Positions 18,114 to 24,654 of a stretch of 26,502 nt of DNA are shown one piece after another (position 1 is the first letter of the stretch; every line of letters starts with the position of its first letter). The notes beneath the pieces were generated by a model that saw only the letters and a list, made by a program, of their open reading frames with translations, searched no databases and was not told the DNA's origin. The DNA lies in the NCBI GenBank assembly GCA_023438245.1, contig JAEXRD010000029.1:1-26502 (forward strand). Direction: 5' to 3'. This DNA is from Pseudomonadota bacterium. GTDB lineage: Bacteria > Desulfobacterota > Desulfovibrionia > Desulfovibrionales > Desulfovibrionaceae. A program made the translations under genes and the position numbers.

Positions 18114-18608
18114 ATGTTGCTGGCCGTCATTTCCGACTCCCATATCGCGGCCCCGAACCACTGGTTCGGGGCCGTTTTCGATCGCTACCTGGCCCAGGCC
18201 GACTGCCTGATCCACTGCGGCGACATGGTCGGAGCCGAACTCTACCACTTCCTGCTCGCCCACCCCTGCTGCCACGCCGTTCGCGGCAACTGCGACCAGT
18301 TCCTCACCCCCCACGAGCTGCCGACCCTGCACAGCTTCGCCCTGCCCACCGCCGGCGGCGGCGCGCGCAAGATCGGCAAGGCCCACGGCTGGGGCGAGCG
18401 CGCCCCCCTGTGGAAGCGCGTGTGGGAGTCCTTTCCCGGCCACGACCTGGTCTGCTACGGCCACACCCACCGCCGCGACTGGTCCGAGCACGGGGGGACG
18501 CGCATGCTCAACCCCGGCTCCCTGGCCGAGGGCTCCCTGGCCCTGGTCACGGTGGCCGAGGACGGCCAGCTCTCCTGCGAGTTCGTGGACATCAGCCCGG
18601 CCCGGTAG
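18114..18608 (+). CDS. YfcE/MJ0936-type metallophosphodiesterase
   Basis: Small calcineurin-like phosphoesterase, probably acting on phosphodiesters in the cytoplasm; no natural substrate can be named. The 164 residues carry every metal-site motif of the family: D8-x-H10 (SDSH), D37 (HCGDM), N59 (RGNCD), H91 (KAHGWG) and GHTH (116-119). It lies 30 nt after mlaA and may be read from the mla transcript, but no functional link is evident. A short hairpin with a TTCG loop (about 18626-18643) follows the stop; it lacks a U tract. Confidence 0.88.
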   Translation: MLLAVISDSHIAAPNHWFGAVFDRYLAQADCLIHCGDMVGAELYHFLLAHPCCHAVRGNCDQFLTPHELPTLHSFALPTAGGGARKIGKAHGWGERAPLWKRVWESFPGHDLVCYGHTHRRDWSEHGGTRMLNPGSLAEGSLALVTVAEDGQLSCEFVDISPAR

Positions 18609-18695
18609 GGCTGCCCTTCCCGACAGCGCCATCCTTCGGGACGGCTGCGCCGCGCGCCTCTGGGGCGGCAAGCTTCCCGGCGCCGGGCTCAACAG

Positions 18696-18899
18696 GTCTG
18701 GAAGGCGCTGAGGGATGAGCCTCCGGACCGTTTCCTGTTCGGCCCGGACGTGAACACCGGACGCTAAGGCAACGACGAGGGCGTGGTGGAGCGGCTGCGC
18801 TGGCTGGTGCTGCGCGCCGTGAGCCCGGAGACGGGCGCGCGCATCGCCTGCAAGAACGCCTGGCGGCTCATGACCGGCCAGGAGCGGCGCCAGGGGGGT
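18696..18899 (+). pseudogene. Decayed 3' fragment of an amidohydrolase (PF04909-like)
   Basis: One frame reads like the C-terminal part of a metal-dependent amidohydrolase: WKALRDEPPDRFLFGPDVNT, then a TAA stop (18765-18767) where a Tyr or similar is expected, then VVERLRWLVLRAV and IACKNAWRLMTG. The pair DRFLFGxD and KNAxRL is the hallmark end of this family (the Asp is a metal ligand). Nothing upstream of about 18696 continues the domain in any + frame. The frame runs without a clear end into the oppositely oriented gene at 18899. Interpreted as a remnant after deletion of the 5' part. The boundaries are approximate. Confidence 0.55.
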
Positions 18900-19360
18900 C
18901 AGGGGTCGATGCCGTCGGCGATGTTCTGGCGGCGCACGCGCAGCAGGACGAGCACCGTGATGGCGATGCCGATGGGGCCGAGGTCCTGCTCCCAGAGCAG
19001 CCAGGCGGTGACGAGCCCGCCCAGGCCCCAGAGCGCGATCTGGCGCTTCTTCTTCGCATCCAGGGGCCGGGCCAGCCACTCGTTCTCCCGGCCGATGCAG
19101 CGCTCCACCAAGGGCAGCAGGCGCCTCAGCTCCGTGTGCGCCATGGGCGGCAGGGGCAGGGGCAGGCAGCCGGCCGCCAGCCCCAGCACGCCGAGCGCGA
19201 GCAGCGCGGCGCTGTGGCCCAGCAGCCCCAGCGGCAGCAGCGCGGCGGAAAAGGTCTGCACGCACCAGTTCCAGGGCTCGCGGCGGCGCAGGCGCAGGCG
19301 CTGCAGCAGGTTGCGGGCCGCCTCGCCGGGCGGGATGCGGGTGTTTCCGGGCGCGTCCAT
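18899..19360 (-). CDS. Small membrane protein of unknown function
   Basis: I do not recognise the family. The 153-residue product has an Arg-rich N-terminus (LLQRLRLRRREPWN), two hydrophobic segments in its first half (about 32-69, separated by GHS), a charged central stretch (HTELRRLLPLVERCIGRENEWLARPLDAKKKRQ) and two hydrophobic segments near the end (about 116-146). This is consistent with a four-helix inner-membrane protein with a cytoplasmic loop. Start is uncertain: ATG 19360 is used; ATG 19387 and ATG 19435 are possible upstream choices. It is transcribed away from pncC and towards the amidohydrolase remnant. Coding is supported by the clean alternation of hydrophobic and charged blocks, not by homology. 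Confidence 0.6.
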   Translation of the reverse strand: MDAPGNTRIPPGEAARNLLQRLRLRRREPWNWCVQTFSAALLPLGLLGHSAALLALGVLGLAAGCLPLPLPPMAHTELRRLLPLVERCIGRENEWLARPLDAKKKRQIALWGLGGLVTAWLLWEQDLGPIGIAITVLVLLRVRRQNIADGIDP

Positions 19361-19433
19361 GCCCCTGTTTGCCACGGGCGGCGGCATTCTGTAAACATGG
19401 CCCTGCGGCGCACTGGCCGCCGGAGGTGGGCGC

Positions 19434-19964
19434 ATGAAGGGATTTCAGTTCGGGTCGCTGGAGCAGGAGACCGCGGAACGCCTGAGCCAGATGGCCTCGG
19501 AGGCCGCGCGCCACCTGCGCGAGCAGGGCTGGACCCTGGCCGTGGCCGAATCCTGCACCGGCGGCATGCTGGCGCATACGCTCACCAACCTGGACGGCAG
19601 CTCGGCCTGGTTCCACGGCGGCGTTGTGGCCTACTCCAACGAGCTCAAGTGCGGCCTGCTGGGCGTCGCGCCGGAGGTCATCGCCGAGCACGGCGCGGTG
19701 AGCGAGGCCACAGTGCTGGCCATGGCCCGGGGCGCGCTGCTGCTGCCCGGCCTGCCCTCGGGCAAGTCCGCCTCCATCGCCATCTCCGGCATCGCCGGGC
19801 CCACCGGCGGCACGCGGGAAAAGCCCGTGGGCACGGTGTGGATGGCCTGGGCCTGGCCCGGCGGGGTGCGCGCCGAGCACTTCCTGTTCCGGGGCGCGCG
19901 GGCCTCGGTGAAGGCCCAGAGCGTGGCCGGGGCGCTGTTCGGCGTCACCACCTTCGCCCGCTGA
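19434..19964 (+). CDS. pncC: Nicotinamide-nucleotide amidase, stand-alone CinA C-terminal domain
   Basis: Deamidates nicotinamide mononucleotide to nicotinic acid mononucleotide in NAD salvage. The 176-residue protein consists of the CinA C-terminal domain only, with no molybdopterin-binding-like N-terminal domain. It shows AESCTGG (catalytic Ser40), the conserved YSNELKCGLLGV, EHGAVSEATVLAMARGAL, and SGIAGPTGGTREKPVGTVW. A GGAGGTGGG stretch precedes ATG 19434. The next gene thpR starts 23 nt later. It begins on top of the longest possible start of the oppositely oriented membrane protein gene, suggesting a divergent promoter region around 19360-19433. Confidence 0.92.
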   Translation: MKGFQFGSLEQETAERLSQMASEAARHLREQGWTLAVAESCTGGMLAHTLTNLDGSSAWFHGGVVAYSNELKCGLLGVAPEVIAEHGAVSEATVLAMARGALLLPGLPSGKSASIAISGIAGPTGGTREKPVGTVWMAWAWPGGVRAEHFLFRGARASVKAQSVAGALFGVTTFAR

Positions 19965-19987
19965 GGCCCGGGTCGGGGGGGAAGGCC

Positions 19988-20569
19988 ATGGCCGCAAACG
20001 CCCTGCGCTGCTTCGTGGGCCTGCCCCTGCCCCAGGCCCACCGCCAGGCCCTGGACCGCGCCGCAAGCCAGCTCGCCGGGGCGCTCGGCTCGCGCATCGG
20101 CTTCACCCGGCCGGAAAACTGGCACCTCACCCTGCGTTTTCTGGGCGATGTGGCCCCGGAAGCCCTGCCGGGCCTGAAGCTGGCGCTGGCCGGGGTGCCC
20201 CTGGAGCCCTTCGAGCTTGCGCTGGGCCCGGCGGGCTGTTTTCCCCCGCTGCCGCGCCAGGGCCGGGGCAGACCCCCGCAGACGCTCTGGGCTGGGCTTT
20301 CGCTCGGGGCGCAGGCCTGCATCACCCTGGCCGCGGACATCAACCGCGCGCTGGGTGCGGCGGGCTTTGCGCCCGAGGACCGGCCCCTGCGGCCCCACGT
20401 CACCCTGGGCCGCGTGCGCGCCCCGCACCCGGAGGACGACTGGCGCGCCGCCCTGGCCGCGCTGGACCTCTCCGGCCCCGGCCCGGCGCGCGTGGACCGT
20501 TTCGTGCTCTGGCAGAGCGTGCTGGGCCCCGGCGGCCCGCGCTACGAGACGCTGGCCGTATTCCCCTGA
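19988..20569 (+). CDS. thpR: RNA 2',3'-cyclic phosphodiesterase (2'-5' RNA ligase family)
   Basis: Member of the 2H phosphoesterase family that opens 2',3'-cyclic phosphates at RNA ends and in some species joins tRNA halves by a 2'-5' bond. The 193 residues contain the two HxT motifs that define the family: H46 (NWHLTLRFLGD) and H137 (LRPHVTLGRVR). The N-terminal CFVGLPLP strand and the final VLWQSVLGPGGPRYE segment are also typical. GGGGGGAAGG lies just before ATG 19988. Probably cotranscribed with pncC. Confidence 0.93.
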   Translation: MAANALRCFVGLPLPQAHRQALDRAASQLAGALGSRIGFTRPENWHLTLRFLGDVAPEALPGLKLALAGVPLEPFELALGPAGCFPPLPRQGRGRPPQTLWAGLSLGAQACITLAADINRALGAAGFAPEDRPLRPHVTLGRVRAPHPEDDWRAALAALDLSGPGPARVDRFVLWQSVLGPGGPRYETLAVFP

Positions 20570-20612
20570 TCCTCCCGCCTCAAACGCTGTTTGCACTGCT
20601 CCGGCAAAATCC

Positions 20613-20641
20613 TTGGACAATTCGCCCGGGCCTGCTATACG
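20613..20641 (+). promoter_or_regulatory. Sigma-70 promoter of the chemoreceptor gene
   Basis: TTGGAC (20613-20618) and TATACG (20636-20641) are separated by 17 bp, with TG one base before the -10. This is the best sigma-70 match in the window. It would start an mRNA near 20648 with a leader of about 138 nt. A second, sigma-28-type promoter lies within that leader. Confidence 0.65.
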
Positions 20642-20721
20642 TAGCGGCAGCCGCCGGGCAACTTCCGACTCCGGTTCCCTGGCCGGAATGCGCCTTGGAG
20701 CCCTGCCCCGCGTTTTCACGC

Positions 20722-20749
20722 TAATGTACCGATTCCACCACGCCGATAA
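20722..20749 (+). promoter_or_regulatory. Sigma-28 (FliA) promoter of the chemoreceptor gene
   Basis: GCCGATAA (20742-20749) is a perfect match to the FliA -10 element. TAATGTAC (20722-20729) is a partial match (5 of 8) to TAAAGTTT, with 12 bp between rather than the usual 11. The RNA would start near 20756, about 30 nt before the start codon, leaving the AGGAG ribosome binding site intact. The downstream gene being a chemoreceptor strongly supports the call. Confidence 0.7.
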
Positions 20750-20785
20750 GGCAAGAGCAAGACCGACCACAGCCCAGGAGCAGCC

Positions 20786-23101
20786 ATGTTCAAGAAAAAC
20801 ATCAGCACCGTCCTCATCGCCTCCGTGGCGGCCGCCATCGTCGCAGCCATCGCTATCATCGTCCTCTACGTCTCCAGGTCATCGTACAACATGACCCTGG
20901 AGCTGGAGCAACAGTCCATGCAGCAGGTGAACCAGGGCACGCAGGAGGCGCTGGATGCGTACATGCGCAGCACCCAGACCCTGGTGGAGACCCTGGCCGC
21001 GCAGAAGGCCATCCACGAGGCCTTCGAGGGCGACGCCACCCGCGCCAAGGACCGGCTGCACGAATACATCAAGATCAACAAGGAATACTGGGCGATCTTC
21101 CTCTTCGACGCCAAGGGGACCATCCTGGCCGGGTACAACGCCAAGGAAGAGGACCTCGCCGGGCAAAGCCGCGCCGACCGCGACTACGTCAAGGCCGTGC
21201 TGGGCGGGCAGGACCTGTTCATCGCCAACCAGATCATCAAGGCCAAGAGCGGCGACGGCGAGCTGCTCATCTTCTCCCTGGCCAAGGCCGTCAAGAGCAA
21301 GGACGGCAAGGTGCTGGGCGGCGTGGGCGCCTTCCCCAAGTGGGAGGCCTTCACCAGCGCCTTCCTGGACAAGCCGCGCTTCGGCAAGCGGGGCTACGGC
21401 TTCATGCTCGACGCCAAGGGCCGCATCATCGGCCACGCCGTGGACAAGTCCCTGCTGCTCAAGGACTTGAGCGACGTGGATTTCGTGAAGCAGGCCCTGG
21501 CCAAGAAGAACGGCACCTTCTTCTACGACTGGAAGGGCGAGCAGAAGTTCATGAGCGTGTCCACCGACAAGGACACCGGCTGGACCCTGTGCATGAGCGC
21601 CTACGTGGAAGAGATGACCGAAACCGCCTCCATGCAGCGCAACGTGCTCATGGGCGTGGGCGCGGGCGCCGTGCTGGCCCTCGTTGTCATCATCGGCTTC
21701 ATCATCCGCAGGCTGGTGGTTCGGCCCGTGGGCGCCGTGGTGGACTTCACCGGCAAGATCACCCAGGGCGACTACAAGGCCGAGCTGGGCACGGACTTCC
21801 GCTACGAGCTGGCCCACCTGGCCGACAACATCCGCGCCATGGTGGCGGAGATCAAGAACCGCCTGGGCTTCGCCCAGGGCGTGCTTTCCGGCTTCGTGCT
21901 GCCCTGCGCGGTGTTCGACACCGAGAACCGCATGACCTTCGTCAACGAGCACATGCTCAAGGCCCTGGACAAGACCGGGCGGCCCGAGGACTTCCTGGGC
22001 CAGACCTCCGGCGGCTTCCTGTGGGAGGACGAGGGCCGCGAGACCCTGTCCATGAAGGCCATGCGCGAGAACCGCATGCTCACCACCGAGTGCGAGCACA
22101 CCTCCGTCAAGGGCGTCAAGCGCACCTTCAGCGTCACCACCACGCCCTTCGCCGACCTGGACGGCCACATCATGGGCACCCTGGCCGTGTGGTTCGACCT
22201 CTCGGAGATTCGCGAGCAGCAGCGCAAGATCGCCGAGCAGAACGAGAAGATCGCCAAGGCCGCAGCGGCCGCCACCGCGGTCTCCGACCAGGTGGCCAGC
22301 GCCAGCGAGCAGCTCTCCGCCCAGATCGAGCAGTCCAGCCGCGGCACAGACGAACAGCGCGCCCGCACCGGCGAGGCGGCCACGGCCATGGAGGAGATGA
22401 ACGCCACGGTGATGGAGGTGGCCAGAAGCGCCTCCACGGCCTCCGAGCTGGCAGAGAAGGCCAAGACCCGCGCCCAGGAGGGCGAACGCCTGGTGGAGGA
22501 GGTGGTGGCCACCATCGGCCAGGTCAACCAGCGGGCCGAGGCGCTCAAGGCCGACATGGGCGAGCTGGGCAAGCAGGCCCAGGGCATCGACCAGATCATG
22601 AACGTCATCGCCGACATCGCCGACCAGACCAACCTGCTGGCGCTCACCGCCGCCATCGTGGCCGCCGGGGCGGGCGACGCCGGGCGCGGCTTCGCGGTGG
22701 TGGCGGACGAGGTGCGCAAGCTGGCCGAGAAGACCATGAGCGCCACCAACGAGGTGGGCTCCTACATCAAGGCCGTGCAGGAGAGCGCCAAGAAGAACAT
22801 CGAGGGCACCGAGGCCGCCACCCGCGCCGTGGAGCAGAGCAACGAGCTGGCCGGGCGCTCCGGCTTGGCCCTGCGCGAGATCGTGGGCATGGTGGAACGC
22901 ACCGCCGACCAGGTGCGCGGCATCGCCACGGCGAGCGAAGAGCAGTCCGCCGCCAGCGAGGAGATCAACCACACCACCGAGAGCATCAACCGCATCGCCA
23001 GCGAGACCGCCGAGGCCATGCGCCAGTCCGCCCAGGCCGTCAGCGACCTCTCCCGCCTGGCCCAGGAACTCAAGACCATCATCAACAACATGAAGGACTA
23101 G
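20786..23101 (+). CDS. Methyl-accepting chemotaxis protein: dCache sensor, HAMP, PAS, signalling domain
   Basis: Transmembrane chemoreceptor of 771 residues. Order: first membrane helix (about 8-30); periplasmic double-Cache domain (about 38-280, with DRDYVKAVLGGQDLFI and GYGFMLDAKGRIIGHAVD); second helix (287-308); HAMP (309-360); a PAS domain (about 362-475, with VFDTENRMTFVNEHM); then the long coiled-coil signalling domain. The hairpin tip reads DQTNLLALTAAIVAAGAGDAGRGFAVVADEVR (615 to 644). In most receptors it reads LNAAIEAARAG, so Asn, Glu and Arg are replaced by Thr621, Val625 and Gly628. There is no C-terminal CheR/CheB-tethering pentapeptide (it ends NNMKD). AGGAG precedes ATG 20786. 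Attractant cannot be predicted. Confidence 0.96.
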   Translation: MFKKNISTVLIASVAAAIVAAIAIIVLYVSRSSYNMTLELEQQSMQQVNQGTQEALDAYMRSTQTLVETLAAQKAIHEAFEGDATRAKDRLHEYIKINKEYWAIFLFDAKGTILAGYNAKEEDLAGQSRADRDYVKAVLGGQDLFIANQIIKAKSGDGELLIFSLAKAVKSKDGKVLGGVGAFPKWEAFTSAFLDKPRFGKRGYGFMLDAKGRIIGHAVDKSLLLKDLSDVDFVKQALAKKNGTFFYDWKGEQKFMSVSTDKDTGWTLCMSAYVEEMTETASMQRNVLMGVGAGAVLALVVIIGFIIRRLVVRPVGAVVDFTGKITQGDYKAELGTDFRYELAHLADNIRAMVAEIKNRLGFAQGVLSGFVLPCAVFDTENRMTFVNEHMLKALDKTGRPEDFLGQTSGGFLWEDEGRETLSMKAMRENRMLTTECEHTSVKGVKRTFSVTTTPFADLDGHIMGTLAVWFDLSEIREQQRKIAEQNEKIAKAAAAATAVSDQVASASEQLSAQIEQSSRGTDEQRARTGEAATAMEEMNATVMEVARSASTASELAEKAKTRAQEGERLVEEVVATIGQVNQRAEALKADMGELGKQAQGIDQIMNVIADIADQTNLLALTAAIVAAGAGDAGRGFAVVADEVRKLAEKTMSATNEVGSYIKAVQESAKKNIEGTEAATRAVEQSNELAGRSGLALREIVGMVERTADQVRGIATASEEQSAASEEINHTTESINRIASETAEAMRQSAQAVSDLSRLAQELKTIINNMKD

Positions 23102-23138
23102 CCGCCCCGAACGACGGGCCGGACGCCAGAAAAGGGAA

Positions 23139-23170
23139 CGGGGCGGGAAGCAAGCAAGCTTCCCGCCCCG
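23139..23170. terminator. Shared hairpin terminator between convergent genes
   Basis: A 13-bp perfect stem (CGGGGCGGGAAGC, 23139-23151, with 23158-23170) closes a 6-nt loop. It lies 38 nt after the chemoreceptor stop and 31 nt after the end of the minus-strand gene at 23201. On the minus strand it is followed by TTCCCTTTTC, a weak U tract; on the plus strand by only TTT. It probably ends transcription from both sides. Confidence 0.7.
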
Positions 23171-23200
23171 AACCGTTTGGGGTGAGGTCCAGCCTCGGCG

Positions 23201-23728
23201 CTAACTGGTGTGGTAGTCGCCGCGGTTGAACTTGATGCGTTCCGTCACCGCCATGACCTCCAGCTCGGAAACCATGCCGTGCAGGGCCGGGTTCTGGCTG
23301 GAAAGGTCGGGATTGTCGCCCTTGAGCTTCTTCACGGTGCCGTCGATGTCCTCCAGCACCCCGTAGGCTCGCTTCAGCCCCGCCTCGTCGGACGGGGACT
23401 GCAGGTTCTGGGCGTACGAATCCCACTTGTCGAGCAAGGTTTCCACCGTCTGCATAACCGCCTTCTCCGCCTGGGTTGCCTGGGTGGTGGCCTGGGCCGG
23501 CGCTGCCTGCTGGGTGGCGGCAAGCGCCCCCAGCGCGCTGAGCTGGCCCAATCCGCCAGGCGGCGGCAGGGTGGCGGTCGGCTTGGCGGTCTGCTCGCCC
23601 GACTTGGCGACCTCCTGGGTCAGGAAGTCTCCGAACGCGGTTCCGGTCGACCTGGGCTTGCCCGTTGCGCCGGTCTGTTCCGACGCTCCCGGGAGGATGC
23701 CCTCCAACTGGTCAGGATGGATTTTCAT
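23201..23728 (-). CDS. Unknown protein, sigma-54-dependent, probably flagellum/motility linked
   Basis: I do not recognise a named family. The 175-residue product has no signal peptide, membrane helix or cysteine. It opens with MKIHPDQLEGILPG, has a low-complexity Gly/Thr/Pro/Ala/Gln middle (about 20-95, with AAPAQATTQATQ), and ends with a helical, charged domain (about 96-175) containing VETLLDKWDSYAQNL, YGVLEDIDGTVKKLKGDNP and ELEVMAVTERIKFNRGDY. The shape (disordered start, helical end) is like short flagellar accessory proteins or a FliK-type N-terminus, but this is only suggestive. GAGGAG lies just before ATG 23728. Control by a near-consensus sigma-54 promoter and position beside a FliA-controlled chemoreceptor support a motility role. 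Confidence 0.75.
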   Translation of the reverse strand: MKIHPDQLEGILPGASEQTGATGKPRSTGTAFGDFLTQEVAKSGEQTAKPTATLPPPGGLGQLSALGALAATQQAAPAQATTQATQAEKAVMQTVETLLDKWDSYAQNLQSPSDEAGLKRAYGVLEDIDGTVKKLKGDNPDLSSQNPALHGMVSELEVMAVTERIKFNRGDYHTS

Positions 23729-23762
23729 GGTCGCTCCTCATCCTGTGGTTTGTCCGGTTTTG

Positions 23763-23778
23763 TGCAGAGACCATGCCA
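23763..23778 (-). promoter_or_regulatory. Sigma-54 (RpoN) promoter
   Basis: Read on the minus strand: TGGCATGGTCTCTGCA. GG and GC are exactly 10 bp apart, and it differs from the TGGCACG-N4-TTGCA consensus at two defined bases. The expected start is near 23752, leaving a 24-nt leader with GAGGAG before ATG 23728. Sigma-54 control requires an enhancer-binding activator. Confidence 0.75.
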
Positions 23779-23832
23779 AGCGGATATTCTCGCAACATGC
23801 TGAAATTCCAGATATCGGCCCGAATCCGGAGG

Positions 23833-23845
23833 GGCAAATATTGCC
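23833..23845. promoter_or_regulatory. Inverted repeat, candidate activator site for the sigma-54 promoter
   Basis: GGCAA-ATA-TTGCC is a perfect 5-bp inverted repeat centred about 87 bp upstream of the predicted sigma-54 start. Enhancer-binding proteins usually bind some 80-150 bp upstream. A 13-bp palindrome can occur by chance, so the call is tentative. Confidence 0.35.
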
Positions 23846-23959
23846 TGCCTCGCGGCGGCGGGCCCGGGTGCGCCCAGCACCGGACTACCCCATGCGCCAG
23901 GGATTGTCCAACCGGCGCCAAACCCCGCCGCCCGGACGTCTTTTCGGACGGATTTGCGC

Positions 23960-23988
23960 TTGCGTAACCCGTCTCAAGTGATTATTTT
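23960..23988 (+). promoter_or_regulatory. Candidate sigma-70 promoter of the universal stress protein gene
   Basis: TTGCGT (23960-23965) and TATTTT (23983-23988) are 17 bp apart, in the only A/T-rich part of the region. Start near 23995 would give a leader of about 59 nt before GTG 24054. Confidence 0.4.
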
Positions 23989-24053
23989 CACAGTGGTCCG
24001 ACCCCACATCCCGCCCGCGAGCGGGCAACGCACCAAAGCCAAGGAGAATAGCC

Positions 24054-24494
24054 GTGGCGATCAAGAAGATCCTCTGCGCGGTGGACTTTTCCGAGCACAG
24101 CCCCGCCGTGGCCGCCTACGCCGCAGAGCTGGCCAAGGCCCTGGACGCCAAGATCGTCTGCCTGTACGTGGCTCCCTCGCTGTCGCAGTACGTGGGCTTC
24201 CACGTGCCGCCCAGCTCCATCGAGAACTTCGTGGGCGAGATCGTCAGCGGCGCGGAGGCCACCATGAGCGCCTTCCTGGCCGAGAACTTCCAGAACGTCG
24301 AGGCCGAGGGCCACGTGGTCACCGGCTACGCCGCCGAGGAAATTTTCAGCATGTGCGCCAAGGAAAAGGCCGACATGATCATCATGGGCACCCACGGCCG
24401 CAAGGGCATCGACCGCATCCTCTTCGGCTCCGTGGCCGAAAAGGTCGTCAAGGGCGCGCGCTGCCCGGTCATGACCATCCGCCCGCAGCAGTAG
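24054..24494 (+). CDS. Universal stress protein, UspA family, ATP-binding type
   Basis: Cytoplasmic Rossmann-like protein of 146 residues, linked in the family to survival under stress, growth arrest or anaerobiosis; the specific role is unknown. It starts KKILCAVDFSEHSPAVAAYAAELAK. Near the C-terminus it has the ATP-binding signature G-2x-G-9x-GS (GTHGRKGIDRILFGSVAEKVV), followed by CPVMTIRP. This puts it with the ATP-binding UspFG/MJ0577-like group rather than UspA proper. GTG 24054 follows AAGGAG (24041-24046) at 7 nt. Its 3' region contains two strong hairpins. Confidence 0.92.
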   Translation: MAIKKILCAVDFSEHSPAVAAYAAELAKALDAKIVCLYVAPSLSQYVGFHVPPSSIENFVGEIVSGAEATMSAFLAENFQNVEAEGHVVTGYAAEEIFSMCAKEKADMIIMGTHGRKGIDRILFGSVAEKVVKGARCPVMTIRPQQ

Positions 24495-24510
24495 CGGACC
24501 AAGGCATCCC

Positions 24511-24545
24511 CCGGCGGCCAGGGCCGAGAGGCCGGAAGCCGCCGG
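24511..24545 (+). other. RNA hairpin with GAGA tetraloop in the usp-hisC interval
   Basis: CCGGCGGC (24511-24518) pairs perfectly with GCCGCCGG (24538-24545). Inside, GGCC (24522-24525) pairs with GGCC (24530-24533), closed by GAGA, a GNRA tetraloop. The hairpin begins 16 nt after the usp stop and has no U tract, so it is not a terminator on its own. It could protect the mRNA 3' end or belong to a small RNA ending at 24620. Confidence 0.5.
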
Positions 24546-24587
24546 ACATGGAACCGGGCAGGGCCCCGGAGTCATATCAGTGCGTCG

Positions 24588-24620
24588 CGGGGGGCGGGCA
24601 AACGCCCCCCGGCATTTTTT
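24588..24620 (+). terminator. Intrinsic terminator after usp, in front of hisC
   Basis: CGGGGGGCG (24588-24596) pairs perfectly with CGCCCCCCG (24603-24611) around a 6-nt loop and is followed by GCATTTTTT (24612-24620). This is a textbook intrinsic terminator, the strongest in the window. It ends the stress-protein transcript. Because it is only 34 nt before hisC and no promoter is evident between, it might also act as an attenuator for hisC. Confidence 0.85.
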
Positions 24621-24654
24621 GGCGCAAAACGCGCCCAAGCAACAGGGAGAGCAC

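Larger units (their letters stand above)
23729..24053. other. Divergent intergenic region with promoters in both directions
   Basis: A 325-bp stretch between the minus-strand unknown gene and the stress protein gene, with no convincing coding frame. It holds the sigma-54 promoter (23763-23778, minus), a 13-bp inverted repeat (23833-23845) and a candidate sigma-70 promoter for the stress protein (23960-23988, plus). The part from 23846 to 23955 is GC-rich and shows nothing further that I can name. Confidence 0.6.

Noticed and set aside
18626..18643. Hairpin with TTCG loop after the phosphodiesterase as terminator
   Set aside because: Short, mismatched stem and no U tract; kept only as a remark.
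20650..20785. Riboswitch in the chemoreceptor leader
   Set aside because: No GEMM (c-di-GMP) or other recognisable core; the leader instead contains the sigma-28 promoter.
23812..23819. GCCGATAT on the minus strand as a second sigma-28 promoter
   Set aside because: No TAAA-like -35 at the right distance; the sigma-54 promoter nearby explains the gene better.
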